NCBI RefSeq assembly: GCF_020176695.1
Contig: NZ_JAIWIA010000018.1
Coordinates: 124,001 to 188,000, forward strand
Direction of reading: 5' to 3'
DNA from: Massilia sp. MS-15
GTDB taxonomy: Bacteria > Pseudomonadota > Gammaproteobacteria > Burkholderiales > Burkholderiaceae_D
Length of the DNA stretch: 64,000 nt
Part shown: positions 47,905 through 57,262 of the stretch, piece by piece
How the letters are laid out: each line of letters begins with the position of its first letter
Numbering within the stretch: the stretch's first letter is position 1
Translations under genes and position numbers: made by a program
The notes under the pieces: model-generated
What the model saw: only the letters and a program-made list of their open reading frames with translations
Database searches by the model: none
What the model was told of the DNA's origin: nothing

Positions 47905-48066
47905 TGCATCCTCCGCCAACCTGGCTTGCCCGATAAGGGACGCAGGATACCATAAGGACCGGCCGGCCGTTGCCGGCGGGTCGCCATTCCGTGGGGCGCG
48001 ATTGTGCCGGCAAAACCAGGGCCTTGCCGGCAGGGTGATCCGGCGCGCGGCCGGATTCAGGGAAAC

Positions 48067-48294
48067 TCAGTGCTGGACCGAGGTGATCGCATACCCTTTT
48101 TCGCCGATCTGGCCGGCCACGTTGCGGATGTCGTAGTCGTCCAGCTGGTCGGCATCGTCGGCCACTTCGATGGCGCGGACCTCGATCTCCCAGTCGGTGT
48201 TGGTGGCTTCTTCGGGGATGTTGCGTGCTTCGGGTACTGCCAGGTAGGACAGCTTTCCGTTGGTTTCTGCTCTACGGTAAATATCCAGGCGCAT
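48067..48294 (-). CDS. Small conserved protein (DUF6139-like)
   Basis: A 75-residue acidic protein, MRLDIYRRAETNGKLSYLAV at the start and GEKGYAITSVQH at the end. It resembles the small DUF6139 proteins of Burkholderiales, from memory. GAGGAAACGACT precedes the ATG; the open frame further upstream lacks a start signal. No signal peptide or membrane segment. Function unknown. Confidence 0.75.
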   Translation of the reverse strand: MRLDIYRRAETNGKLSYLAVPEARNIPEEATNTDWEIEVRAIEVADDADQLDDYDIRNVAGQIGEKGYAITSVQH

Positions 48295-48422
48295 AGTCGT
48301 TTCCTCAAAGTCAAAGCCCGCTTTCCCAATGAAAGCCGGCAATTCCACAGTAGAAGATCCAGGCACTGTCGTCTGTTAACTGGGCCACGCAGCCATGCGC
48401 CCGGCGCAGGCCGCGCCGCCGC

Positions 48423-48623
48423 TCAGCGGCCGGGAGAGGCCCCGAGGATCCGGGCCGGCAGCATCACGATGGCGCGCAGCAGTTCGAACACGGCGTCGAC
48501 GCCGATGCCGAGCAGCCGGAACGGCAGCAGCAGCAGCCAGACCAGCGGATACAGCACCAGGGCCAGCAGCGCGATCGGCCAGCACAGGAACAGCAGTAGC
48601 AACCATAGCAGGAAACCCAACAT
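48423..48623 (-). CDS. Small membrane protein, 66 residues
   Basis: Starts MLGFLLWLLLLFLCWPIALL after AAAGGAGCGAGAACA. Two hydrophobic segments (2-22 and 22-43) are followed by an amphipathic region VFELLRAIVMLPARILG. No family recognised. The longer open frame to 48770 has a poor N-terminus and no start signal. Confidence 0.65.
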   Translation of the reverse strand: MLGFLLWLLLLFLCWPIALLALVLYPLVWLLLLPFRLLGIGVDAVFELLRAIVMLPARILGASPGR

Positions 48624-48874
48624 TGTTCTCGCTCCTTTGAATGCCGTCACAACCGCTGCGGGTTGACGGCGCAGGGATACTATAGTTCCCTGTTGCGCAG
48701 CAGACAATCCATCTGCGACGGATGGGGCAAATGGCAGGGCGAACGGAGGAAATGCGCGCCTGGATGGCACGGCTGGATAGCGCCGGGATGCAGGCGCGCG
48801 GCGGGGCCGCCGCTGCGCCTGCTCCGGCTAGTGAAGGGGCTGGCGGGAGGGGCCGGCCTTGCCGGCCCGGGAGA

Positions 48875-49789
48875 TCAGGCGAACGCGGCCAGCTGTTCGT
48901 GGACGCGCTGGTTGACGACCTGGGCCCGCAGCGAGGCCTGCAGCGACGGAATCGAGCCGCCGGCGCGGTACTGGAAGGCGATGTGCAGCAGGTCGCCCGC
49001 CTCCACCTTCAGCGGCTGGGCCAGCGGCAGGGTCATGTAATGGTTCAGCCAGTCGATCGTGGTGGCGCGCTCCTGCAGCACGGCCAGCACGTTCTTGGTG
49101 ATGAAGCGCATCGCGTTCAGGGTACCGCTGCGTTCGGCCACGATTCCGCCTTCCCAGGAGAACACGCTGTCCACCTGCTGGCTGAAGTCGATCAGGCTGT
49201 ACACGGCCGGCTGTCCCAGCTCGACGGTACCCGGATAGACGACGCCGGTTTCCTGGAACTGGACGATGGGCGCGTAAAAGCCCTCGAAATCGTATTCCTG
49301 TTCGATCGGCTGGGCCGCCATGATCACCGCTTCCGGCATGAACACCGGCAGCGGGCCGCCGAATTTCGCCAGGTAGCGGCGCTTGAAGGATTCGATCACC
49401 TCGACCTGCTTTTCACGCAACATGCCGACATGGATCATCTCGCAGATCACCACGTCCACCGGTTCCGGCGGCAGGTAGTCGAAAGCGTCGGCATGGATCA
49501 CCTCGACCTTGTGGCCGTTCGGATTCATCGCCAGGAACTTGCGCGCCTCGCGCACCATGTCGGGGTTGAACTCCACGCAGTACACCTTGGCGGCCTGCTG
49601 GGCCGCGAAGAAGGACAGCACGCCGGTGCCGCCGCCCAGTTCCAGCACCTTGGCGCCGGGGCGCACGGCGTAGTGGATTGCCGACTTGAAGCTGTGCATC
49701 CGGTTCTGGTCCATCAGCATGTTGTGATGGTAGTGCACTGGAATGAACTGCCCCAGGTAGCAGCTTTCGATTTCGCGTTCGTTCAGCAT
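48875..49789 (-). CDS. PRMT-like class I SAM-dependent methyltransferase
   Basis: A 304-residue methyltransferase. Motif I is V48-L-E-L-G-G-G-T-G56, with E73 as the ribose-binding acid (YCVEFNPDM). Upstream HNMLMDQNRMHSF at 22-34 and the double-Glu hairpin E117...E126 (CEMIHVGMLREKQ) are laid out as in protein arginine methyltransferases. The C-terminal half is a beta-barrel-like region ending AFQYRAGGSIPSLQAS. PRMT-like enzymes are uncommon in bacteria and their targets are unknown. The ATG at 49789 was chosen as AAGGAC lies upstream; the frame extends 17 codons further. Monocistronic. Confidence 0.82.
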   Translation of the reverse strand: MLNEREIESCYLGQFIPVHYHHNMLMDQNRMHSFKSAIHYAVRPGAKVLELGGGTGVLSFFAAQQAAKVYCVEFNPDMVREARKFLAMNPNGHKVEVIHADAFDYLPPEPVDVVICEMIHVGMLREKQVEVIESFKRRYLAKFGGPLPVFMPEAVIMAAQPIEQEYDFEGFYAPIVQFQETGVVYPGTVELGQPAVYSLIDFSQQVDSVFSWEGGIVAERSGTLNAMRFITKNVLAVLQERATTIDWLNHYMTLPLAQPLKVEAGDLLHIAFQYRAGGSIPSLQASLRAQVVNQRVHEQLAAFA

Positions 49790-49908
49790 GGTAAGTCCTT
49801 GTCCTTCAGGGTCGTTGTACCGTGAAGACATTATGGCCAAGGATGCATGCCGCCCATGCGTGGAGCTGCGGGGTGTTTACCGCCCAGTTTTGAACGAACG
49901 TGGAAAAT

Positions 49909-50586
49909 TCAGCGCCCGGACGCTGGAACGGCGGCGGAAATGGCGGCGGCGATGTCGGTGTGGCCGGCCCGGTCGGCGATCCGGGCCGCGCTCAAGCCCT
50001 CGGTGTTGCGCAACCCCGGACTGGCGCCGGCTTCCAGCAGCAGGCGCACCATGCCCGGCTGGCCCTCGCGCGCCGCCATCATCAGCGGCGTATATGCACC
50101 GCTAGCGCGCGGCGACAGGGCGTCGAGCCTGGCCCGGCGCGCGATCAGGAGGCGCGCGATATCCTCGCTGCCGCTGGCCGCGGCATAGTGCAGCGGCGTC
50201 CAGCCCTCGCGGTCGGCCTTCGCGCCCCTGGCGAGCAGGGCTTCGGCGGCGCGCCGGTTGCCCTTGTAGGCCGCCATCATCAGTGCGGTGTTGCCGTTCA
50301 TGGCCTGGGCTTCGAGGTCGATGCCGGGCAGGCGCAGCAGCGCCTCGAACACCCGCATCGACCCTTCGCGCACGGCCAGCACCAGGGCCGGCTCGCCGCC
50401 CAGCGGATTGACGGTGTTCGGATCGACCTCGGCGCCGGCCAGCTCGCGCACCTCATCGACATTGTCGAGCTGTACCGCGCGGAAGAAACTGGCCACCTGG
50501 GCGGGCGTTGCCGCGGCGGCCAGTCCGGCCTGCGATGCGGCTGCCGCCAGGCAGGCGAGGAAAATGGCGCGGCGCAGGATCGTCAT
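49909..50586 (-). CDS. Exported ankyrin-repeat protein
   Basis: A 225-residue protein with a signal peptide (residues 3-25, ending GLAAAAT). About five ankyrin repeats cover residues 30-215. Clear examples are GNTALMMAAYKGNRRAAEALLARGA and WTPLHYAAASGSEDIARLLIARRA. Probably periplasmic and protein-binding. It starts 4 bases after the tatD stop, so it is the last gene of the mltG operon. The frame extends upstream into tatD and was trimmed to the ATG that begins the signal peptide. Confidence 0.85.
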   Translation of the reverse strand: MTILRRAIFLACLAAAASQAGLAAAATPAQVASFFRAVQLDNVDEVRELAGAEVDPNTVNPLGGEPALVLAVREGSMRVFEALLRLPGIDLEAQAMNGNTALMMAAYKGNRRAAEALLARGAKADREGWTPLHYAAASGSEDIARLLIARRARLDALSPRASGAYTPLMMAAREGQPGMVRLLLEAGASPGLRNTEGLSAARIADRAGHTDIAAAISAAVPASGR

Positions 50587-50590
50587 GGTC

Positions 50591-51373
50591 TCACGCCCGG
50601 GCAGTCTGGAACAGGTGGAAGAAATTCGCACTGGTGCGCTCCGCGACCTCGCGCAGCGACACGCCTTTCAGGTTGGCGATGAACTCGCCCACGTGGGCGA
50701 CATAGCCGGGTTCGTTCATCTTGCCGCGGAAGGGCACCGGCGCCAGGTAGGGCGAGTCGGTCTCGATCAGCATGCGCTCGAGCGGCACGGCCTTGGCCAC
50801 TTCCTGCAATTCCCTGGCGCTCTTGAAGGTGACGATGCCGGAGAAAGAAATATAGAAACCCTGCTCCATGGCGGCCTGCGCGACCTCGAGCGATTCGGTG
50901 AAGCAATGCATCACGCCAGCCACGCCGCCGGCGTCAAGGCCGGCGCCCTCTTCCCGCATGATGCGGATGGTATCGGCAGACGCGGAACGGGTGTGGATGA
51001 TCAAGGGCTTGCGCGTCTCGCGCGAGGCGCGGATGTGGGTGCGGAAGCGCTCGCGCTGCCATTCGAGGTCGCCTTCCAGGCGATAGTAGTCGAGGCCGGT
51101 CTCGCCGATGGCGACGACCTTCGGATGGTCCGCCAGCGCAACCAGCTGCTGCACGCTTGGCTCGGGGGTGTCTTCGTAGTCGGGGTGCACGCCGACCGAG
51201 GCGAAGATGTGCGGGTGCTGCTCGGCAAGGGCCAGCACCTGCGGGAAGTCCGGCAGGTCGACCGACACGCACAGCGCGTGGGTCACCTTGTTCTCGGCCA
51301 TCCTGGCCAGGATCTCGGGCATCCGGGCCGCCAGTTCCGGAAAATTGATGTGGCAGTGGGAATCGATGAACAT
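50591..51373 (-). CDS. tatD: TatD-family metal-dependent DNase
   Basis: A 260-residue amidohydrolase-fold deoxyribonuclease (YcfH/TatD type). Metal ligands are in FIDSHCHINF (H6, H8), IGETGLDYY (Glu), PLIIHTRSA (His), VMHCFTES (His) and LIETDSPYLAP (Asp). Family members have 3'-5' exonuclease activity on DNA. The ATG at 51373 fits the conserved start MFIDSHCH; the longer open frame overlaps the GNAT gene. It follows pilZ in many beta- and gammaproteobacteria, here with a GNAT gene in between. Confidence 0.93.
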   Translation of the reverse strand: MFIDSHCHINFPELAARMPEILARMAENKVTHALCVSVDLPDFPQVLALAEQHPHIFASVGVHPDYEDTPEPSVQQLVALADHPKVVAIGETGLDYYRLEGDLEWQRERFRTHIRASRETRKPLIIHTRSASADTIRIMREEGAGLDAGGVAGVMHCFTESLEVAQAAMEQGFYISFSGIVTFKSARELQEVAKAVPLERMLIETDSPYLAPVPFRGKMNEPGYVAHVGEFIANLKGVSLREVAERTSANFFHLFQTARA

Positions 51374-51404
51374 GGCGGTATTGTACGCGAGGCCACGGCG
51401 CGGC

Positions 51405-51923
51405 TCAGGCCACCCGCTTGCCAAGGATGACCAGGTCGCGCTCGATCCCGTCCAGGTTCGCCACGCGCGGGAAATGCGCCCACTTCTCGAAGCCGTACTT
51501 GCCGAACAGCGCCAGGCTGCGCGCGTTGTGGCCGAAGATGAAGCCCAGCAGGGTATGCACGGCCACCTGCGGCGCATGGGCGATCGCCAGTTCCAGGCAA
51601 TAGCGTCCCAGGCCACGGCCGCGCGCGCTTTCCGCGATATAGATCGAGACCTCGGCCGTGCCCGCGTAGGCCGGGCGGCCATAGAAATTCGAGTAGGACA
51701 GCCAGCCCAGCACTTCCGGCTGGGCGCGCCCGTCCTCGGCGGCGTGGATCACCCACAAGGGCCGGCGCTCCGGCGTGTGATCGGCGAACCATTGCTCGCG
51801 CGATGCGACCGTGATCGGCTCGGTGTCGGCCGTGACTTCGCGCGAAGCGACGGTGGAGTTGTAGATGTCGACGATGACGGGCAGATCGTCACGGGTGGCG
51901 AGGCGGTGGACGTAGGACGGCAT
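51405..51923 (-). CDS. GNAT-family N-acetyltransferase
   Basis: A 172-residue protein of the phosphinothricin/methionine-sulfoximine acetyltransferase-like group. The acetyl-CoA pyrophosphate-binding motif is R-G-R-G-L-G-R near residue 100, preceded by TAEVSIYIAES. The N-terminus HRLATRDDLPVIVDIYNS and the HNARSLALFGKYGFEKWA segment are typical. Substrate unknown. It lies between pilZ and tatD with 31-base gaps on both sides, so it is part of the operon. Confidence 0.9.
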   Translation of the reverse strand: MPSYVHRLATRDDLPVIVDIYNSTVASREVTADTEPITVASREQWFADHTPERRPLWVIHAAEDGRAQPEVLGWLSYSNFYGRPAYAGTAEVSIYIAESARGRGLGRYCLELAIAHAPQVAVHTLLGFIFGHNARSLALFGKYGFEKWAHFPRVANLDGIERDLVILGKRVA

Positions 51924-51954
51924 GGAAGGGAGAGAAGCGGAAACGGAAGCGAAA

Positions 51955-52332
51955 CTACAGGGTATGGGTTGCGCGCGCCGAGCGCAGCGCCGCGCCGAGG
52001 ATTTCCTCGATGCGCAGCCTGGCCTTCTGCCCGGCTTCGTCCGCCGGGAAGTGCACGCCGATGCCCTGCGCCTTGTTGTGGTTGGCGCCGGCCGGCGTGA
52101 TCCAGGCCACCTTGCCGGCGATCGGGTACTTGTTCGGGTCGTCCATCAGCGACAGGATCAGGTAGATCTCGTCGCCGATCTTGTAGGGCTTGGTGGTGGG
52201 CACGAACATGCCGCCGTTCTTCAGGAACGGCATGTAGGCCGCGTACAGCGCCGCCTTTTCCTTGATCGCCAGCGACAGCACGGACGGCCGCGGCGGCTGC
52301 GGGGCGCTCGGGTCGGCGGGCATGGGGTTCAT
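51955..52332 (-). CDS. pilZ: PilZ-domain type IV pilus protein
   Basis: A 125-residue single PilZ domain matching the pilus-assembly PilZ clade: LSLAIKEKAALYAAYMPFLKNGGMFVPT, then GDEIYLILSLMDDPNKYPIAGKVAWITP and GIGVHF. The RxxxR c-di-GMP-binding motif is not evident, as is usual in this clade, so a structural or regulatory role in type IV pilus assembly is likelier than c-di-GMP sensing. The ATG at 52332 has AAAGG 6 bases upstream; the one at 52338 abuts it. It is next to holB, the usual neighbour. Confidence 0.9.
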   Translation of the reverse strand: MNPMPADPSAPQPPRPSVLSLAIKEKAALYAAYMPFLKNGGMFVPTTKPYKIGDEIYLILSLMDDPNKYPIAGKVAWITPAGANHNKAQGIGVHFPADEAGQKARLRIEEILGAALRSARATHTL

Positions 52333-52342
52333 CGACATCCTT

Positions 52343-53377
52343 TCAGGCACAGCACGAAGTGTACTCAAGCAACATATCTTCGACAAACAATTTTGCCGAC
52401 AGGGGATGGTCGGCCACCGCGCGCCGTTCGCCGGCCGCCTTGATCGCACGGTTCAGGCTGGCTACGGGCACGCGCGCGGCCAGCGCCGCCAGTTCCTTGC
52501 GGTAGCGCGGATAGTAGCGCACCTGGCCCGACAGCTTGAGCGCGAACACATCGTACAGCCAGCGCTGCTGCCACGCCACCAGCGCCGGCAAGGAGGCTTT
52601 CGCCAGCTTCTCGGCGGTGCGCAGGGCGCCATCGACCGCGGGCCGGGCCAGGAACTGGAGCAGGGTGTCGAGCTCCTCGCGGCTGCCGGCTTCGGCCTCG
52701 GCCAGGGCCGCCAGCGGCGCCCCGCCCTGCTCGCGCAGCCAGCTGTCGGCGTCCTGCACGCCCTGCGCCGAGAGCCAGGCCAGCGCCTCCTCGTGCGCAG
52801 GCATGGGCAGGGCGAACTTGCGGCAGCGCGACAGGATCGTCGGCAGCAGGCGGTCCAGGCTGTTCGAGGCGAGCAGGAACACGGTGCCGGGCGGCGGCTC
52901 CTCGAGGGTCTTGAGGAGCGCGTTCGAGGCCGGCATGTTCAGGCTTTCCGCCGGATACAGCAGCACCACGCGCAGGCCCTGGCGGTGGGTGGAGATGTTC
53001 ATGAAGTCGGACAGGGCCCGCACCTGCTCGATCTTGATCTCCTTCGAGGGCGCCTTGCCGGCCTTGCCCGATTTGCCGGCCGGGGCGGGTTCCGCGCCGT
53101 CCTCGGCCTCGGCCGGAAGCTCGTCTTCCAGCGCTTCCGGGCGCACCCGGCGGTAGTCGGGATGGTTGTTCTGCGCGAACCAGCCGCAGGACACGCAGGC
53201 GCCGCAGGCGTGGCCGTCGGGCCGGCCGTTCTCGCACAGCAGGGCCTGGGCGAAGCTTTCCATGAAGCCGGCCTTGCCGACGCCTGCCGGACCGTGGAAC
53301 AGGATGGCGTGCGGCAGGCGCGCGCGCATCTGCTGCAGGCGCGTCCAGGCGCCGGCCTGCCAGGGGTACATCGTCAC
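52343..53377 (-). CDS. holB: DNA polymerase III subunit delta'
   Basis: Clamp-loader subunit of 344 residues. The P-loop [10 protein letters not shown] is near residue 29, and the zinc-type cysteines are in [20 protein letters not shown]. The sensor region [21 protein letters not shown] is typical of HolB. The insert [20 protein letters not shown] (about 85-105) is a low-complexity linker not seen in E. coli HolB. The GTG start at 53377 overlaps the tmk stop as GTGA; an ATG two codons later is also possible. Confidence 0.94.
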   Translation of the reverse strand: MTMYPWQAGAWTRLQQMRARLPHAILFHGPAGVGKAGFMESFAQALLCENGRPDGHACGACVSCGWFAQNNHPDYRRVRPEALEDELPAEAEDGAEPAPAGKSGKAGKAPSKEIKIEQVRALSDFMNISTHRQGLRVVLLYPAESLNMPASNALLKTLEEPPPGTVFLLASNSLDRLLPTILSRCRKFALPMPAHEEALAWLSAQGVQDADSWLREQGGAPLAALAEAEAGSREELDTLLQFLARPAVDGALRTAEKLAKASLPALVAWQQRWLYDVFALKLSGQVRYYPRYRKELAALAARVPVASLNRAIKAAGERRAVADHPLSAKLFVEDMLLEYTSCCA

Positions 53378-54003
53378 AGCAGTTTCTCCAGCACGTGGCC
53401 GAGCTGCTCCTGGATCGCGGGAATGCTGCGGGTCGAATCGACCACCACGATGCGCCCCGGATCCTGGGCCGCCCGGCGCAGGTATTCATTGCGGCATTTT
53501 TCGAAGAAATCCGCCTCCTCGCGCTCGAACTTGTCGAGGCTGCGGGTGGCGTCCAGGCGTTCACGCGCCACCGCCAGCGGCACGTCGAACAGCAGGGTCA
53601 GGTCGGGCTGCAGGCGCGGGTGCACCCAGGCTTCGAGCGCTTCCAGCTTGGCGCGGTCCAGGCCGCGCCCCCCGCTCTGGTAGGCGAAGCTGGCATCGGT
53701 GAAGCGGTCCGACAGCACCCAGTCGCCGCGCGCCAGCGCCGGCTCGATGACCTGGGCCAGGTGCTCGCGCCGGCTGGCGAACATCAAGAGGGCCTCGGTC
53801 TCGAGGTGCATCGTTTCATGCAGCAGCAATTCGCGCAGCTTTTCACCGAGCGCCGTGCCGCCCGGTTCGCGGGTGGCGACCACGCGCTTGCCGCGTCCCG
53901 CCAGCCAGTCGCGCACGAAGCCGATGTGGGTCGACTTGCCGGCGCCGTCGATGCCCTCAAAAGTGATGAACTTGCCTGTCAATTCCGTTGCGCCCCGCTT
54001 CAT
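53374..54003 (-). CDS. tmk: Thymidylate kinase
   Basis: Phosphorylates dTMP to dTDP. The 209-residue protein has the P-loop [11 protein letters not shown] (15-25), TREPGGT for substrate binding, the DR(F/Y) motif in [12 protein letters not shown], and a LID-type Arg/Glu segment. Length is standard. Its ATG overlaps the mltG stop by 4 bases and its stop overlaps the holB start, so the three are translationally coupled. Confidence 0.96.
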   Translation of the reverse strand: MKRGATELTGKFITFEGIDGAGKSTHIGFVRDWLAGRGKRVVATREPGGTALGEKLRELLLHETMHLETEALLMFASRREHLAQVIEPALARGDWVLSDRFTDASFAYQSGGRGLDRAKLEALEAWVHPRLQPDLTLLFDVPLAVARERLDATRSLDKFEREEADFFEKCRNEYLRRAAQDPGRIVVVDSTRSIPAIQEQLGHVLEKLL

Positions 54004-55055
54004 TGCCTGATCCGGCGCTGGTACTGGTTCACGGCGCGGTTGTGGTCGTTCAGGTTGTCCGAGAACTGGCTGGTGCCGTCGCCCCGCGAGACGAAGTACA
54101 GGGCCCCGGTCTTGGCCGGCGCCAGCGCCGCCGCCAGCGACTGCACGCCGGGCAGCGAGATCGGGGTCGGCGGCAGCCCGGCCCGGGTATAGGTATTGTA
54201 GGGCGTATCGGTCTGCAGGTCTTTCTTGCGGATGTCGCCCGCGTAGCGCTCGCCCATGCCGTAGATCACGGCCGGATCGGTCTGCAGCATCATGCCGACC
54301 CGCAGGCGGTTGACGAACACGCCGGCGATCATGCCACGCTCGCTTTTCTGGCCGGTTTCCTTCTCGATGATCGAGGCCATGGTCAAGGCTTCGTAGGGCG
54401 TCTTGTACGGCAGGCTCGGGTCGCGCGACTCCCAGGCAGCCTTCAGGTGCTCCAGCATGGCCTGGTGGGCCTGCTTGTAGATCGCCAGTTCCGACGAGCC
54501 CTTGGCGAACAGGTAGGTATCCGGGAAGAACAGGCCTTCGGGCTGGGTATAGTCGGCCGAGATCTTCTTCATCAGCGCTTCGTCCGACAGCTGCACGGTG
54601 TCGTGCCGCAGGCGCGGGTGGGCGGCCAGCGCGGCGCGCATCTGCCTGAAGGTCCAGCCTTCCACGATGGTCACGGCTTCCTGCGCGAACTCGCCGCGCA
54701 CCAGCTGGCTCAGCAGGCGGCGCGGCGAAGTGTTCGGCTTGAGCTCGTAGCTGCCGGCCTTGATCCGGCCGGCCTCGCCCGTGACCCGCGCCAGGATGTT
54801 GAACAGCTGCGGGTTGAGCGGCACGCCGGCCTTGGCCATCTGCTGCGCCGCGGCACCCACGCCGCTGCCGGGTTCGATCGTGAACGGGATCTCCGGCCCC
54901 GCCGTCGTCAGCGGACGCTTGGCCCAGTACGAGAAACCGGACCCCGCCGCCACCGCGACGATGACGCCGGTAACCAGGAGTTTTTTGATGAATGCCATAG
55001 ATTGTTTTGGTTTGCGCCCTGGCTTTCCGCCCTTCCGGCGCGATTTTGCCGACAT
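54000..55055 (-). CDS. mltG: Endolytic murein transglycosylase MltG
   Basis: A 351-residue YceG-like protein with a basic N-terminus, a single membrane anchor (23-43) and a periplasmic domain. The catalytic Glu is E231 in MASIIEKET. Other typical segments are [28 protein letters not shown] and [18 protein letters not shown]. MltG cuts nascent glycan strands and sets their length. It heads the operon mltG-tmk-holB-pilZ-GNAT-tatD-ankyrin. It is divergent from ygfZ with only 53 bases between starts. Confidence 0.95.
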   Translation of the reverse strand: MSAKSRRKGGKPGRKPKQSMAFIKKLLVTGVIVAVAAGSGFSYWAKRPLTTAGPEIPFTIEPGSGVGAAAQQMAKAGVPLNPQLFNILARVTGEAGRIKAGSYELKPNTSPRRLLSQLVRGEFAQEAVTIVEGWTFRQMRAALAAHPRLRHDTVQLSDEALMKKISADYTQPEGLFFPDTYLFAKGSSELAIYKQAHQAMLEHLKAAWESRDPSLPYKTPYEALTMASIIEKETGQKSERGMIAGVFVNRLRVGMMLQTDPAVIYGMGERYAGDIRKKDLQTDTPYNTYTRAGLPPTPISLPGVQSLAAALAPAKTGALYFVSRGDGTSQFSDNLNDHNRAVNQYQRRIRQ

Positions 55056-55108
55056 CTTTATAATGAGCCCGTAATGATAATGCTTAATCGCTCATACTAA
55101 CCGGATTT

Positions 55109-56191
55109 ATGCCTAACTGGACAGACACTCTCTCCGCGCTCGGCGCCCGCTTCCACATCGACGAGGCGGCCACGGTCGAGGACTTCGGCCGGCCGCTCGC
55201 TGCCGCTGAACTGGCCGACGGGTTCGTGGCCGTGGTCACCGACCTCGGCATCATTGCCGCCGACGGTCCCGATGCCGCCAGTTTCCTGCACAGCCAGCTC
55301 ACCAACGACGTTACCCACCTGGGCCGTCAACAGGCGCGCCTGGCCGGCTACTGCAGCCCGAAAGGCCGCCTGCAGGCCAGCTTCCTGGTGTGGCGCGGCG
55401 CCGGCAGCGACATGGACTCCATCTACCTGCAGTTGCCGCGCGCGCTCCAGGCGCCGCTGCAAAAGCGCCTGTCGATGTTCGTGCTGCGGGCCAAGGCCAG
55501 GCTGCGCGACGCCACCGGGGATGCCGCGTTCGCGGCCGTGCTCGGCCTTGGCGGCGCGCGCGCCGAAGCCGCGCTGCGTCGCCACGTGCCCAGCCTGCCG
55601 GACGCGCCATATGGCAAGACCGAGGATGCGACCGGCACCGTGATCCGCCTGGCCGACGCGTTCGGCGCGCCGCGCTACCTGTGGCTGACGAGCGAGGAAG
55701 CGGCCGCCGCGGCCCTGCCCACGCTGGCCGCCGCGCAGTCGGCAGGACTCGTGCTGGGCGGCAGCCAGGCCTGGCAGCTGGCGGCGATCCATGCCGGCGT
55801 GCCGGGCATAACCGCCGCGACCCAGGAGCAATTCGTGCCGCAAATGGTCAACTTCGAGCTGCTGGGCGGCGTCGACTTCAAGAAGGGCTGCTATCCGGGC
55901 CAGGAGATCGTCGCGCGCAGCCAGTATCTCGGCAAGCTCAAGCGCCGTACGGCGCTGGCCACGGTCGCCAATCCGGCCGCCCGCGCCGGCGACGAAGTGT
56001 ACTCGATGGCCGACCCTGGCCAGCCCTGCGGAATGGTGGTCAACGCCACCGCGAACGGCCTGGGCGGCGCCGACCTGCTGGTCGAGCTGAAGCTGGGCGC
56101 GCTGGGCGAGGATGTACGCCACGGCGCCCCTGGCGGGCCGGCCCTGGCCTTCCAGCAGCTGCCCTATCACCTCGACCCGCTCGAGCTCTAG
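55109..56191 (+). CDS. ygfZ: Folate-binding Fe-S cluster maintenance protein YgfZ
   Basis: A 360-residue GcvT-like folate-binding protein with the YgfZ hallmark K-G-C-Y-P-G-Q-E at about 258-265, whose Cys is required in E. coli. The N-terminus shows DAASFLHSQLTNDVTHL and YCSPKGRLQASF, typical of the family. YgfZ acts with tetrahydrofolate in repair or maturation of certain Fe-S enzymes. Fe-S proteins in this window include NadA, QueE and probably RlhA. The next gene starts 12 bases downstream. Confidence 0.94.
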   Translation: MPNWTDTLSALGARFHIDEAATVEDFGRPLAAAELADGFVAVVTDLGIIAADGPDAASFLHSQLTNDVTHLGRQQARLAGYCSPKGRLQASFLVWRGAGSDMDSIYLQLPRALQAPLQKRLSMFVLRAKARLRDATGDAAFAAVLGLGGARAEAALRRHVPSLPDAPYGKTEDATGTVIRLADAFGAPRYLWLTSEEAAAAALPTLAAAQSAGLVLGGSQAWQLAAIHAGVPGITAATQEQFVPQMVNFELLGGVDFKKGCYPGQEIVARSQYLGKLKRRTALATVANPAARAGDEVYSMADPGQPCGMVVNATANGLGGADLLVELKLGALGEDVRHGAPGGPALAFQQLPYHLDPLEL

Positions 56192-56203
56192 GGTCCGCCG
56201 CCG

Positions 56204-56482
56204 ATGATCGACCTGTACGTCTACTACAAGGTGCGCGACACCGACGCCGCCCACCTTGCACCCCGGGTGCGCGCCATGCAGGCGCAGCTGGGCTCGCCTG
56301 CACAGCTGAAGCGCCGCCCCGAGGCGCGCGCGGGCCTGCAGACCTGGATGGAGGTTTACCCGTCCGTACCAGCCGCGTTCGCCGGCGCCGTCGAGCAGGC
56401 GGCGCTGGAAGCCGGCCTGCACTCCTTCATCGACGGACCGCGCCGGTCCGAAGTCTTCACGGATCTGCCCAGTTCCCTATAA
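56204..56482 (+). CDS. DUF4936 family protein
   Basis: A 92-residue protein starting MIDLYVYYKVRDTDAAHL, which fits the DUF4936 family known from Burkholderiales. It has a ferredoxin-like or Dabb-like pattern (strand, helix, then TWMEVYPSVPAAFAGAVEQA). It lies 12 bases after ygfZ and 3 bases before the NRDE gene, so the three form an operon. Function unknown. Confidence 0.8.
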   Translation: MIDLYVYYKVRDTDAAHLAPRVRAMQAQLGSPAQLKRRPEARAGLQTWMEVYPSVPAAFAGAVEQAALEAGLHSFIDGPRRSEVFTDLPSSL

Positions 56483-56485
56483 ACC

Positions 56486-57235
56486 ATGTGCCTGATCGTT
56501 TTTGCCTGGCAAGTGCTGCCTGGCGTGCCCGTCATCGCCGCCGCCAACCGCGACGAATTCTACGACCGCCCGGCGGCCCCGGCCGCGCCCTGGCCGGACC
56601 ATCCCCATGTCATCGCCGGCCGCGACCTGCAAGGCGGCGGCAGCTGGATGGGAGTGACGACCGTGGGTCCGAACGGCCCGCGCTTCGCCGCCCTCACGAA
56701 TATCCGCGGTCCGGCCGAGCGCCGGCCGGATGCGCCCTCGCGCGGCGAACTGGTGGCCGGCTTCCTCACCGGCAGCCTGGATGCGGCCGCCTACCTGGAG
56801 GGGGTGATCGCGCGCGGCGACGTCTACAACGGCTACAACCTGGTGCTGGGCGACCGCGATGCCCTGTACTGGTATTCGAACCGCGGCGCGGGCGATCCGC
56901 GCAACGGCCAGCCGCTCGAGCCAGGCCGCATCTACGGCATCTCGAACGGCCTGCTGGATGCGTCCTGGCCGAAGGTGCTACGCACGAAAGCGCAGTTCGC
57001 CAGCCTGCTGTGCCAGGGAGCGCCGGAAGACGCCTATTTCGAGATGCTGGCCGACACCACGCGCGCACCGGACCTGCGCCTGCCGGAAACCGGCATGCCG
57101 ATCGAGGTCGAGCGCATGCTGTCCCCGGTCTGCATCGAGTCCGACGGCTACGGTACCCGTACCTCGACCGTGGTCAAGCTCTACCACGAGGGTGTGCCGG
57201 AACTGCACGAGCGCGTGCTCCAGCCCTGCCCGTGA
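56486..57235 (+). CDS. NRDE (TANGO2-type) family protein
   Basis: A 249-residue protein with the defining N-R-D-E motif (AAANRDEFYDRP, about 18-29) and a Cys at position 2 that could become the N-terminal nucleophile after Met removal. Other family segments are GGSWMGV, FAALTNIR, YNGYNLVLGD and the closing GYGTRTSTVVKL. The eukaryotic relative TANGO2 is linked to haem or lipid handling; bacterial function is unsettled. It forms an operon with DUF4936 and ygfZ. Confidence 0.92.
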   Translation: MCLIVFAWQVLPGVPVIAAANRDEFYDRPAAPAAPWPDHPHVIAGRDLQGGGSWMGVTTVGPNGPRFAALTNIRGPAERRPDAPSRGELVAGFLTGSLDAAAYLEGVIARGDVYNGYNLVLGDRDALYWYSNRGAGDPRNGQPLEPGRIYGISNGLLDASWPKVLRTKAQFASLLCQGAPEDAYFEMLADTTRAPDLRLPETGMPIEVERMLSPVCIESDGYGTRTSTVVKLYHEGVPELHERVLQPCP

Positions 57236-57262
57236 GCGGGTGGCGGCACGGGCCCGGTTGCG

